From: Toxoplasma gondii ME49
Lineage: Eukaryota > Apicomplexa > Conoidasida > Eucoccidiorida > Sarcocystidae
Assembly (NCBI RefSeq): GCF_000006565.2
Contig: NC_031478.1
Span: 3,739,127-3,803,126 of the forward strand
Direction: 5' to 3'
Length of the DNA stretch: 64,000 bases
Positions 22,645 through 34,574 of this stretch are shown one piece after another. Numbering within the stretch: position 1 is the stretch's first letter; every line of letters begins with the position of its first letter. Both the position numbers and the translations under genes were made by a program. Under the pieces are notes generated by a model. It did not search any database. It was not told where the DNA came from and saw only the letters and a program-made list of their open reading frames with translations.

Positions 22645-25529
22645 ATGAGGCTCCTCACAAATTGCCTGGCTTTGCTGACCTGGGCAAGGGTTCCCAAGCC
22701 AGGTGTTCTGCTCATGGGAGTCGCGGTGTTGTCAACGGTTGCTGAAGCGCTCCCTTATAGCCCTGCCCTGCAGAATAAATATGACATCAAATCGGCAGTC
22801 AGTCGCGCCACGACTATTAGTGTAAGCTGAACACATTGTCTCAATTGAAAAATGAAAAGGTGGAACGATTCGTGTGATGTCACAGGCACTGGAGGAAACG
22901 TTTTTACAAGCGCCAGCCGAAGAGTCTACTCGGGAAAATGTAGAGAACTGGATCACCCTTGGTCTCTTCCTTTTCATTATCGCTTGTTCTCTGATCTTTG
23001 AGATGGCTTTCGACAGCACGGAGGAATTCCTGACATACAGAGGCGTGACATCACTGTTAAAGATGCTACGAGGTGCCTACAAGGAACTGACCATTTTGGG
23101 CTTCATCAGTCTTACATCGTTTGCCACCGTACGCCTCGGGCAAATGCAGAGACTCAACGACACGTATTTAGGTGTCTCAAAAACAGAAGCAGCAGCGCTC
23201 CGCGAGGCAACAGAAGCCGGGGAAACTCTGTCACCGCCGACCCACCTAACGGAGGTCTTTGAGGAGATACATGTTCTCATTTTCATTATCATGTTCCTAT
23301 TCATTCTCGCCGCTGCAGTCTTTACCTTAGTAGGCTACCGCCTTCTGAGGAAGTACGAGTATTTCGACGCCAAGACTGAAACGGACCTCCGAAACGACGT
23401 CACAATGCTGCAGACTTCTGCGGATGTTAGCGAGCAGCACGTCAGCGAGTCTCTGATTTACTGGGGCCTTCGTCAAAGATTTATTTACCCCTCGATCCCG
23501 TTGGTTCCAAGGCCACGGGAGCGAGAAACTGGCTATCCACAGTTTTCGTTCTCGGACTACATCAGCTATTGCTTTGGCGAGACTCTGACGGGAATGGTCG
23601 AGCTCCCCCCTTCCATCCTGATTATATCGTTCTTTATCGTGTTACTCCTCCGTCCCGCCCTCGACCTGTCTGGGAGAGAAATCATAGTATTCATGATTCT
23701 GATGGCATTCGCTCTCCTCGGAATGACGGCGCTAGCAATGATGTATACAAGATACATCAACGAGAAACTACAGCCTCATTCAGCGAAGTTGCGAGAATTC
23801 TTTGGGGAGAAAAGAGCAAGTAGCGATCAGATGCGACAGGCCATTGCCGCCCCCATAGATGACAGGTAACGAAAATGTGAACCTTTCTCCTCTTCATGGT
23901 ATTCCAGATCCTGAATTCACAGACCCTTCGCAGTCGTGCGGTCCACGCTTCCTTGGCGCAGAGTACGCGTGCCGGTGCTCTCCAGCATGTACGCATAGCT
24001 TCACTGTACGACCCTTCAGGTTAGTAACAGGGCAGCGACCCTATTCCCATTTGGAAGTAAGGGTTGAGTTCATCACTTTGACATCTGAAAACAGTACACT
24101 GCGCACAACTTTTCAGAGCCACTGTACTTCCGGCGTCTTACCCAGTTGCTTCTCTTCTCACACGCCGTTTATACGGCTGTCCTACTAACACTTGTCACAA
24201 CAGTGTCCCAAGGATCAGCGTTTGTATGGCTCGCCCACGGGTGGTGGTCGTACCCGCTTACGTTTATACCTTTGCTGGTTTCTTTGTTCATATGGGGAAA
24301 AGTAAGTGCCCAAACCGTTCTTGTCGGGAAGATATTAGTGCCATGGGAAAGATTAGTTCTTACCCACGTACTCCATTACGTACAGTGTCGATATGCTAGC
24401 TTCATATGACGTGATACGATCGGTAAGTCAAAGCTGATCAGACGTCGTGCGAATGTGGCCACACTGACATCGTCTCCTGTAGGTAGAGGCCCGCCAGGAC
24501 GCGGTAAGCGACATTAGAGCCCCGCAGGGAAACGAATTTTCTCAAAGGCAAGCAGGCGGTCCTCGAGAAAGACCATCGTTATCTTGTTTTCATGATGCAC
24601 GAGGTAACACCTACAGGAACACCGCTACATGACACACACAAGCTACATCGATTCCTTGCGTAGGCAGAAAAACTCGAACAGGGCAAAAAGGTGCAGATTC
24701 AGCGGATCCTTTCACAGTATGATCAGCTACCGAAGGAGGCGAAAAGATCAATCGAGAGCACTTTCCGCGCACTGGCTTCTTCTCCAGAAAAGTTTCCAAC
24801 AGCTAGTAAGGGTCCACAAATTGCTGAAATCTGAACATCACTGTCCACCCCGGTGTGTAGCCGTGCCAGGTGTCGTCACGAAGAAAGATGTGAAGGAGGT
24901 TCTACGTTGTCTGAACATTCAGACCGTAAGAAGAAATAGGTGTGCTTTCCAAGCAATGTGGTAGCAGCCTGTTCAGGGAACGAAAGACGACGCAACCCTT
25001 TTCTTGAACGAGTGGTTTGACGCAGTGGATGATACCGGAAGGTGAGCCCGCCAACCACCACGAGAAACGCTCATCTCTACACAACCTGCCGTCAGCGGCT
25101 ATGTCAACTTTGATAAATTCAAAGCACTCATCATGCTTCTGGGAAACTTCGGCGTGAAGCCGGATATGTACCAGCGGTTCCAGGAAGAACGGCTACAGAA
25201 GTTGTTCAGATCTCTTGACGCAGATCAGGACAACAGGATAGTAAGGTCCAATGTGTGTCAGCATCAGTCGTAGACCGTCACTATTCTTTTGCGCAGTCGG
25301 AAGAGGAGTTACGCCAAGCTCTCCACGGGTAAGCCCTTCGCTAAATCAGCCAACCTTGGATATTGAAGCTCCTCTCTGTAGGATTACTCCCCCGGTGTCA
25401 AAACGAGATGTGGATCTACTCTTCAAGAGAATGTCCAAAACTGGGACTGATATAGCATTCGAAGATCTTCGAAACTGGGCACAGAAAACGCAAACACGCG
25501 TTACCGGTCCAGTTCCGGTATATCGATAG
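22645..25529 (+). CDS. MLO-family seven-span membrane protein with C-terminal EF-hands
   Basis: Eleven exons: 22645-22821, 22886-23865, about 23964-24019, 24117-24301, 24483-24503, 24664-24805, 24861-24925, 24977-25041, 25096-25240, 25297-25328, 25382-25529; about 671 residues. The third exon's acceptor was chosen for phase and is uncertain. Exon 1 encodes a signal peptide. Seven spans follow at about 81-98, 127-144, 187-213, 298-316, 323-347, 406-436 and 448-464. MLO hallmarks are YKELTILGFISL at span 2, IHVLIFIIMFLF at span 3, DYISYCF...ELPPSILIISFF at span 4 and LYFRRLTQLLLF before span 6. The cytosolic tail, where plant MLO proteins bind calmodulin, has a charged helix and up to four EF-hands: one canonical (loop DADQDNRISEEE), one near-canonical (DDTGSGYVNFDK) and two degenerate. 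Plant MLOs are reported calcium channels; a calcium role here is inference. Confidence 0.8.
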
Positions 25530-26532
25530 TTTGCTGCACATTGGTTGACAACCGTACAGAATTAGTCAGTCCCGAAAGCCATAACACTGTGACAGAATCT
25601 TCAGAGTGAAAGTCGTGAATGTTGACAGCGAATAGCATTAATCACAGTCGCATCCTTACACCATGGCACCATGAAATGCGAGAGCATCCGGTATTGCTGG
25701 AGGAGAATTATTGGGCCTCCAGAAGGACGTAGAAATCCATACCTTCCATGGTTTCCTTGAATCTTCTCGTTGAGAAAATGCACGGTGAACTAGGTAGACT
25801 ACTTCACCTGCGAGAGCGTACGCTCCTAAAACATCCTGCGTATTGTCCACCTCATTTTTCGTCGTTCCACACCAAGGCGATACATAACCACACCCCAAAC
25901 ATCGACCGTTCAGTTGATTACCCACAATATAGATAAAAGTGAAGTTTACTGTGGGACACATTGGGTGTCACTGGAGAAGATGATAACCAACACCCTTCGT
26001 GACAAAGAGTCCGGTGAGATAGTTTACTTAAATATTAGCATTGCGGGCCATACAGCATTAGCAACTCGGTGCAAAACCGCATCCGCGGTTCCCCGGATCA
26101 GGGCTTCAGCTGCTCGATCGCATCCACACAGATTCCATATCAGTCGGGCTCAACCACGCCACGTTCCTGCAGCCTTGTCTTCTCCGTTGGATTGACTGAT
26201 GCAGAATGACAGTGAGAGGCCCCCGCTCCACAGCATCCGGTGTGTGCCAAACGCTACCGCGAGGATTACGCACATTACAATGCAGCACAAAAGACGGACA
26301 CCGCAAGAACGACAGTGATACATATGGCGGCTTGTGTTCATAAACATATTCAATCGTATCTGTGCTTCCTCACCAAATAATCGAGAAATTAGCGCGCATC
26401 AACCCCAAGCGTGTACCACCGAATTATTGAAGCCTATACTCACTGTCAGAGAAGTGCTGCCTTCGCGTCCAGTACAGTGAACTGCCATCAGAAATGGCTC
26501 ACAACCGAATCCCCCACCGAGTGCACATAACG
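25530..26532. other. Intergenic between convergent genes, no supported gene
   Basis: This holds the 3' UTRs of the MLO-like gene (plus strand) and the ABHD17-like gene (minus strand). Frames under 105 codons are present with no recognisable content. Confidence 0.6.
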
Positions 26533-29500
26533 TCAACCGCCATGGCAATTCGACGCCCACACATTACAGAAGTGAATGAAGTCTCCGATGTGCTTGTAGT
26601 ACGCTTCCTGAGAATGTCAGCACAAGAAGACAGATGCAATTGCTGAACCTCCATGTGACACACACTGTCGGTGTGCTTATATTTGGTGCTGCTCCTGCCA
26701 ACACGGAGAACACTGTGTCCCCGAAAACCGTTGTTGGCGCACGCCTATGGTTCTTTCCCACTTCGTATTTCAGAACACTGTTCTGGCTGACACAAAACCC
26801 CTGGCTGACCCTGCCATCTACCAAAGACCAGTAGACCACCGATGTGGACTGCACAGTCAAGACTTACCCCAGACTTCTGCTCAACGTCGTTATGGTCGGC
26901 GTTTCCCACCCACCACACCTGTACGCGCTGCGAGTGCAGTTCGTCCATGGCAGCTGCATTCAGCTGCGTCTCCTCGTTCGGAGATTCAGTGAGTCGCTTC
27001 TTTCCTGATGCCTTTTCTCTCGCCCGTTTGCGCTCCAGTTCCTTGAACCAGTCCGCGTCTGCAGCCGCCGCCGCGTCTTGCAGTCTTTGTGAGTGAATCC
27101 ACGAGACCTGCGTCGCCACTCAGTGTAGCACAACCCGGTTCCTCATCAGGCTGCATTGTCGAGTGAGAGGGAGATGGTGCACATCCCCAGGCTTGTCCTC
27201 CATTCTCCTCCCTCTGTTGGCGTCTCGAAAGAAACGCATGACTGCGCGATTCGCCCACACGTTCCCTTCTGAAACAGCCACGCGCTACCCGACGTTACAA
27301 TGGTAAGCAACCGTAACGTACCTGCCTGTCGAGCTGCCCATGGATAATCAGAACTGGCGTTCTCTTGACCTTCTTTAGCTTTTCAACATTAGGGAAGGCG
27401 TCAAACCATGGAGACTTTTTAATGTCGTCGAAAAACAAGCGCAGGCCTGCATTAGCAGTTCGGAAACAAGGAAATGAGGAACTGCTTGATAAAGGTGCAA
27501 GATAACACAACTTGTCCCGTGGCTGCGGTATGGGAGGACTGAGGACTCCAGTAGGCACGGCCGCCTGAGCATCCACGTTCGTTCTGGGTAAAAGGAATGT
27601 ATGCACCATCTAACTACAGAACAAAAACGAGCTCAGATCGCCCTGATTGTCTTTGTTGCACTGACACACGGTGTTTAACTGGTTCGATTTTTACAATAAT
27701 TATCATCTTCTCTGACCAGTTTCTGGACCTCCCCATGCACAAACGAGAGCAACGAGGACCTGCCAATGAAAAACTGCTCGCAATATCCATATCAGGGCCT
27801 CCGCACAGAGAGTCCACCTCCCGCAAGAAACACTAGGAAACTGCGAATGCTAAGCATATGCGTGTTATCTCTTTCTTCCACGCTCGCAACCTCACCAGAT
27901 GCGATAGAAGAGTGCAGGACGACGCCGCCAACAGGAAAGCTTTTTTCTCGCATTGCCAGATCGCAGCAAGGAGCAGACCCAACACTGTGGCCGTACTGCA
28001 GAAAAACGAACACTGAGCATAGGGCACGCTAGGCGTTGGCTCACAGCGCATCAAGTCGGTCGACTCCACGATGTCCCCGCCGGTGGACACAGAATGGCCA
28101 AGCAGATGCTACAGACAAGCGATTCGCTCTTTGAATGGAGCGTACTTAAACAAGCATGTGCTGCTTCCCACCTGCACGCCTTTCTTGGTGACGGACGACT
28201 CACAAAAGACAGTCTCGTCACAGCAGAATGAGACAGACATCGCAGCATGTCCGGATACCGGGAAATGCATGTTTGACTCTGAATCACGTGAAGGAACAGT
28301 GCTGCAAGACACAAGTCCACTACTAGGGTACGCCAGCGCTTCTCAACAGACACGAGAGATACAGTGGACAGGAGCAACGGTTGACGCGAACTTGGTAGAT
28401 CCAGGGTATTCTCACTCGTCTAGAAAACGGCTGACACACACGGTGGCTCTTAAAAAGGAGTCTTTCACAACCTGATTTCTTGCGTTTCCTCACCAGAATT
28501 ATCTGCCGAGGCGGCACGTGAAGCATCTGAGTAGCGTACGTCCAGACTGCTCGAATATTTCTGTACAATGCTTTTTCAGACGTCTTCCCCCCGCTGCAGC
28601 CATATCCACTGTAGTCGTACGCCAGCACATTTACTCGACACCTAAGAAGCCAAAACACGAGGATCCGCGTTCAACTGAAGAACAACCATTCTTTCCTTCA
28701 GTAGCAGTAGCCCCAAGTCAAAACTAGCTTCGCCGGATAAAGCATCCGGCTGCGGATTCTCCGAAACTCTCACCGTAGTATTCCCTCACGATACAATACC
28801 AAACCAAACAGGACCGAGTACAGACAGGCGAGTTGAGGAGAGTCCAACACCGTCATGTCACGCACAGTCGTCGGCCTCCTTGAGGCTTCTAGCAGAAGCC
28901 AAGGCATCGCGACCCCGTGCAGTTCCCCGTGGCGCGGGGACCGTGGCAACGAAAATAGACCCTATCATGTCTCCCAATCCCCATAGGCTTCACAGAAGCT
29001 GTGTGTTACAACATCTACTTGAAACTTTTGCATGAAGCACCTGGCATTCGTGCGCAGCCCTCTACCCTAGGAGAGCGCACGAGTTCCCAACACTGTTCCA
29101 CACCCTGGGCAACTCACTTGTAGGCGAGACGATAGTAGAGTCCGAACATGAAGCCGATGTCCGTACTGTTCCCGTGAGAAAAGATGATGCATGGAAGCCG
29201 CTTTGCGCTCTCATGCATCACCTGATCGTCGCAGCTGTCTGCTCCCCCAGCCAGCGGCCCCGCCGCCCCCCGCGTCTGTTCTCGCGCGTTCCCCTCTCCT
29301 GCAGGAAGCACAGAGCTGGCGGGACCTTGCCCAGACTCCGACTCTGAGAGAGGCCCTGTGGAGGACGAGGAGGGAGAGAGAGGATGGTAAATGAAGAGCG
29401 CCGCGAGCTTGACTCTGCCACACGGAATCGACAACACCTTCAAGCGCTCGGGCAACCCCGTACGTTGGAGCAATTGCTGCATGCTCTCGCGTTGAAGCTG

Positions 29501-30134
29501 CTGCGCGGGCGGGTTGTCCGGCTGCGCAGTGGCCGCTCCAGACGCGCTATTGATGCTGTCAGCGGGAGGCGCGGACTGGTTGTGGCTCTGGCGATGAGAG
29601 TCCGAAGACCCATCATAAGTGTACAGCTGACCCTGCGGTCCGATCGAGTAGCCGGCGGGCTGAGGCGGGTAGAAGGCTAGACGACGCACGATGGACGAGC
29701 GACAGCCCCTGCAGACAGACGCAGAAAAGACGCGGACAACAGCTGTGTCCGACGGACAGATGCGGGGAAAAACACCGCTACGGAGTGGTAAGGCTGAACC
29801 AGAAAAAAGACGTACGGGTAATGGGAGCGGATATGATGGAAGGCGCACGCAACAAGGCGAAAGTGCAACGAAATTCTAGACACCACGACCAAGCGACAAA
29901 AAGAGAAGCCACGTTACCAAAATACACAAGACAGGCAAACACTTTACCGACCCGCCCCAGATGTACATACGCCTGGATGTGGCATAGCGCCGCTGCCTCC
30001 ACACAGTTCACCTTCGAGTGCCCGGCATGAAGAATTAGCCACTTTTAAACTTACATCGCCGCCAGGCAGCCAAAGACGCACATCGTCGCGCATCTGTTAG
30101 GCGCGCCGGACTTGTCGGACTCCGCTTCTTCCAT
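26533..30134 (-). CDS. ABHD17-like alpha/beta hydrolase, putative protein depalmitoylase
   Basis: Seven exons, all in phase, giving 452 residues: 30134-30055, 29708-29118, 28641-28494, 27995-27896, 27446-27322, 27107-26868, 26607-26533. ABHD17 enzymes remove palmitate from cysteines of membrane-bound proteins. Family marks in order: a cysteine-bearing N-terminus (residues 14-29, likely palmitoylated), RRLAFYPPQP, the oxyanion-strand motif HGNSTD (about 205-210), LAYDYSGYGCSGG, nucleophile elbow GHSVG with Ser277, LHSSIASGLRLFFDD, Asp346 in HGQLDRQ and His420 in NADHNDVEQKSG. The triad is complete. Human ABHD17 proteins are about 300 residues; the extra length is a Gln/Ser/Pro-rich insert before the first core strand (about 50-190) and a charged insert (about 360-410) between Asp and His. 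The start ATG was chosen because it gives the cysteine N-terminus and an in-phase junction. Confidence 0.9.
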
Positions 30135-33100
30135 TTTCGCCTCCGGAGTTAGACCCTGGGCCTTGGAGTTGTCTGCTTGCTTATACGAGAACCCCAGCGT
30201 GCCGGAACGGTCCTTGCCTCCGTTGAATTCGCTGGACTAAAGCAGATGAATTTCTGCACAGAGACACTGGCGTGTGGCACACTCTGGAGCGCTTCGCGCT
30301 CCACTTCAAAAACGGCAGAGTGTTTCGCGGGTTTGTACACTCTTGAGATTTTCTTGTTTCGGCAAAACGCCCACAAGTGTCGAACCTTACATTGCTTAAT
30401 GCAACGCGGAGATGGTCACCTTGGCCGTCCACATAAAAGCAGAACGGCCTTACAGACGCGTATAGCGACCGCAGATGTCTGCAGCGTCCGGGGCACGGTG
30501 GACAGAGCCTCGCGCGCCGACGTTCAAGAGCACGTGGCCGCCTTGCGATTCGAAATAGCGACTCCGCTGAGTATTTTGAAATTGTTGATACGCACGAAAT
30601 TCACAGAGACAGTGGCTCAGCCTCCGTGCTGAGGAACCGCGGCATCGCGCTTCCTCAAACGACGTGACCGCCACACGCGACACAAAGACTTTTACACAGC
30701 GGGGGTGACCAAGTTACCACCTGAGGCAAGGAAAATCTCCACTACCCGCCGCTGAACTCGCTCTGTACAGAGTGGAAAATTCGACACAGGACCGTGTTGC
30801 GCTCGAGTTCGCCACAGGCTCGCCTCGGAAGAAAGTTTGTGGCACGAATCCAAGCGCCGCAGAGAGTGGGCAGAGCCACCTTAGTGCGACACAGGCGCAG
30901 AACGCCTGGCGTAAGCCACAGAAATAACGCTGAGAGTACAGACGTCTTCCGCCTGAGGAATCCGTTTGGAACCGACCAACGAGAGGGAAAAGGGTCACAG
31001 AGCGCATGCAGCACGGCTGAAAGGGTCGTGACCAACCACTGTCAAAGAGCCCGGCAACTCAACGGCGTTTGACAGCGTTTTCTAAACCGCGGCGTTCTTC
31101 GCGGAGAGAAAACGTAGACGGACCTGAGAGAATGTGGAACAAACGTCGCGTTCCGTCGCCAGAAGCGGATGGAAACAATGTACGAATTTACAGACGCTAC
31201 GAAGCCGGCGAGGTCACGAGTGGGAGCAGCGGTCACGGGAATGTTGAGAGCATGGACGCGACAGAGACGTGGCAGGGAAAAGAACCGTGGAAGCACATCG
31301 GCGCGCTCAGGCAATGTCAAGAAAAAATGTTTCAAAGATGCACGCAAAGAAAATGACAAGGGCAGCGCATCAAGCGGGCCGACCCCAAACTTGAAGAGTT
31401 GCGATGCCGCAAACATTGGCTACGAGACCCGAAACGAGACACGCACGGACTGAGAAAACGATTTGCAGGCCAGGAAGTGAAGACTATGTAGCCCTCGCCT
31501 GCGTCTTGAAAGGCAAAGAAATCAACGAAGTCCTCAAAACAAGTCGGTTTTGTCCGCCACTGCCTTCAGCCTAGATCGCTATGTCGTCGTGCATGCGCTG
31601 AAACAGTTCAAAGTGCTTCCAAATAGTTGAACACAACTACGAGAAGTTACGGGTAAAGCAAGGCAGAACATTCTTCTGTTCCTTCATACAGAAGACATTC
31701 CCTTCTTTGACGACTACTCTGACAGAACAAACCAGGTCCGAGAGTTGAAGAAAACGCTAAACGCCCCGTTACGCAGTAGCATGTATGTGCCTTCACTTCG
31801 CAGATTCCCCCTTTACGCCAGTGCTTACTGTCTCTGTTCGCCGTCCACCCGGTTTCTTGCTTTTTCTTACGGTAATAATTTATCCAGTTTGGCTTCATTA
31901 TGTACGTCTGACAACCATTATGAAAAGCTACAATAAAGTGATGTAACTTCAAAGAAAGTGGTTCCGCCGCCGCATTCTGTGAGTCTTCAGCTTGTGGCGA
32001 GGGAAAAGGCCCTTATTCTTTTGAAATTTAGCTGCGGATCGACTGAGTATACGTTGCGTGATACGGTCCTATGTCTTTCTGTGCGTGTAGACACAATCCT
32101 GATGAGCGAATCTTAGTCACCAATGCCTCATTCTAGAGGGATATGCGTGTATAGGTGAAACGTTCGAAAATGGGTGCCGTTGTCAGGTGCAGAAAAAACA
32201 AAGCGTTTGGATTACAGCGCAGTGTTGTTCACGAAGAGCTAATAGAACATGAAAAAGACAAGGCTCAGCAAGAAACCGTAATTAGATCTGAACGCAGTCT
32301 CTGCCATCGGGTACTGGTCACGCGAAATGCGGTCTATAAAACTGCGTTAGGACCACTCACCGTAATGCATTTCTGATTGGGAATTAAACGAGTAGAAACT
32401 GATAAAAGCATGCGCACGTTGCGGGTCACCAACTGGTCCTTTCTCCATTGCACCCGACAAGATTTTACGGAGCTCGTGAGGCCTGCAATTTTTGTGAGAG
32501 GTCCATGCAGACCCTGCCGTGTGCACTGACCGGACCTCTAACGTTGCATTGTACAAGAAGAATCGTTGTTAATGCATCTTTTCTGGCTTTTCTCTCCGGG
32601 AAGCTTGTTATCTCCACGCCGTTTAGATAGGGAAGACTAGACTGTTCGTGCCATGTTACAGACTAAGCTGTGTTGCAAGATACACAGACAGCATCTGGTG
32701 TTTGCACAGGTGTTTTTTCTGGATCCTGTTGAATCAGAAACAAGTGCAGGCTGAAAAAGACAAGCTCAAGTATAGATATCAATACAACACGCAGTTATGC
32801 AAGATCTAGTAGCAGGCGGTATCGTTTCTACCGGAAAATACTACATATCGAGAAGCGTTAAGCAAGTTTTTTTTCCGCTGAAATCTCGACAGAAACATGG
32901 TTCGTTGTTGAGCACGTCTGCATAGTATCTAATTCTACAAAATTTCCGTTCAGGCGAGCTCAGCCTAAGCCCCTCCATACTCTGCTGGAAAAGGTTTGGA
33001 AACAGTGACTTCAGAAAGAAGCTGGGCGGTTCATCGTTCCCCGTAGTTTGTCTTCTCTCCAGATTCAAAGGAAGAAGGTGTTAAAATACTCCGGGCAACT

Positions 33101-34574
33101 CGATGAAACTCCTGTTCAACTACTTAAAAAACATCACAATCTTCAGGCGCCTTTCTTCTCTTTTTATTGAATCTTATTCCGTGATTCATTGTCGCTTCCT
33201 CTCACGTCTGAAAAACTGCGTACTGTCTCTGTAGAACACAGTAGGTGCAGATTTCAACTTGGACTTGTCGTTTGCTATGCGCCCGTATAGCTGACGGAGA
33301 TATCAATACTTCCACGATGGCTTACCGTGGACTGTTTTGCTTACCAGCGGCGTTTCCGGCGATATGAACGCCGCAGTTTTTCGCCTCAGACAGAGCAGCG
33401 GCAATTGTCTTTGACCGACTACGTATGCAGGAGACGCACTGTGCACGTGAGCGCCTATGAATATCTCGTGGATTCCGTTCCGTAGGTTTGTTCTGATCGC
33501 AGAGTCGCCTCTTCGTGCTTTTCTGTGTCTGCTCTCAGTAATCTGGTGTTTCATGTCCTGAAGTATGACCGACTTGGATGGTACTTTCCGCACAGATCGG
33601 CAGATTCAGAGCTCGCGACACTCCCGACTATGTTTTGAAAAGACTCGAAGCTCCCATCACGAAAATCGATGTCCGTTCTGTCCTTTCGTTACCGTCTTTC
33701 CTTCCAAAAGACCTCACAAGCGCCACGGAAGTAGACGGCATATGTTCTGTTCTGTTTTTCTGGTCAGCCGAGCTCACATCGGACCTTTGTCTCGGCAGGT
33801 CCCAGTCACCACGCATGCGCACACACGACAGCACGGCGGTTGCCGCGCAGAACCTAACGCCTCGCTTTTCTTTCTCCACAGATGCTTTCCTTGCGAACTT
33901 TACCCCACTCCATTCGGCGCATTCATTTTATCTTTTGACATCTGTTGCTTGTGACAAGCGCACGTTTCTGCCTGCGTTCCAAGAGCATGCGTGGCTCTGC
34001 TCAAAACCTCAATTCAGGACAGGCGCATGCGCAGACGGCAGCTTCCTGGATGTTACAGAACATCTCTTCTGGAGCAGACTTCTTTTCTGGTGGAAAACGA
34101 ATCTGTTCAACGGAGCGGATGCGCACGAAGGACGGGGGGAAAGAAACATTCGATCGTGGTCGCCGTACGTCTGTGCGGCGTTCCGTACACAATTGCCAGC
34201 ATCGGGAGGCAGCGACCACTCGTAAACAATACCGACTCCGACAGCGTTTGCAAGACTTAGAAGCTCCGGTGGGGAATGTGTTATGCGTACCGCGTTTTTC
34301 TTTGTTTGTTTTCGTTGAACGGAATTCGTGTGTGCACAAATTCCCCCTGGGAGGTGGTTTACTTACGTTGAATTCGCTTATGTGTTCGCACAGTACACTG
34401 TGGGTATCTCGCCGTTCTATTTCGGATTTCACTCACTTGAATGACCATTTCTTCCTGTTAACTTATGTCACTTTCCCTCGTACTGCAGTCCAGCGCCTGG
34501 TCGTCAGCACCACCGCTGCCTACTTCGTTTGAGTGACAGGTCGTACGCAAAGCGTGCCCGGTCACTGCCCGAAA
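30135..34574. other. Large divergent intergenic region, no supported gene
   Basis: This 4.4 kb separates the divergent starts of the ABHD17-like gene and the helical-protein gene. The longest frame, 33578-34225 plus (215 codons), has no domain, repeat or membrane pattern and overlaps another frame of similar length (33945-34532). Frames around 31.0-31.4 kb are similarly featureless. I see promoter or UTR sequence at best. Confidence 0.55.

Noticed and set aside
29191..29394. Plus-strand frames inside 29.1-29.7 kb
   Set aside because: They are the antisense of the second exon of the ABHD17-like gene.
33578..34225. 215-codon plus-strand open frame
   Set aside because: No domain, weak start context, no neighbouring exons, and it overlaps another frame of equal quality. 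Chance frames of this size are expected at this base composition.
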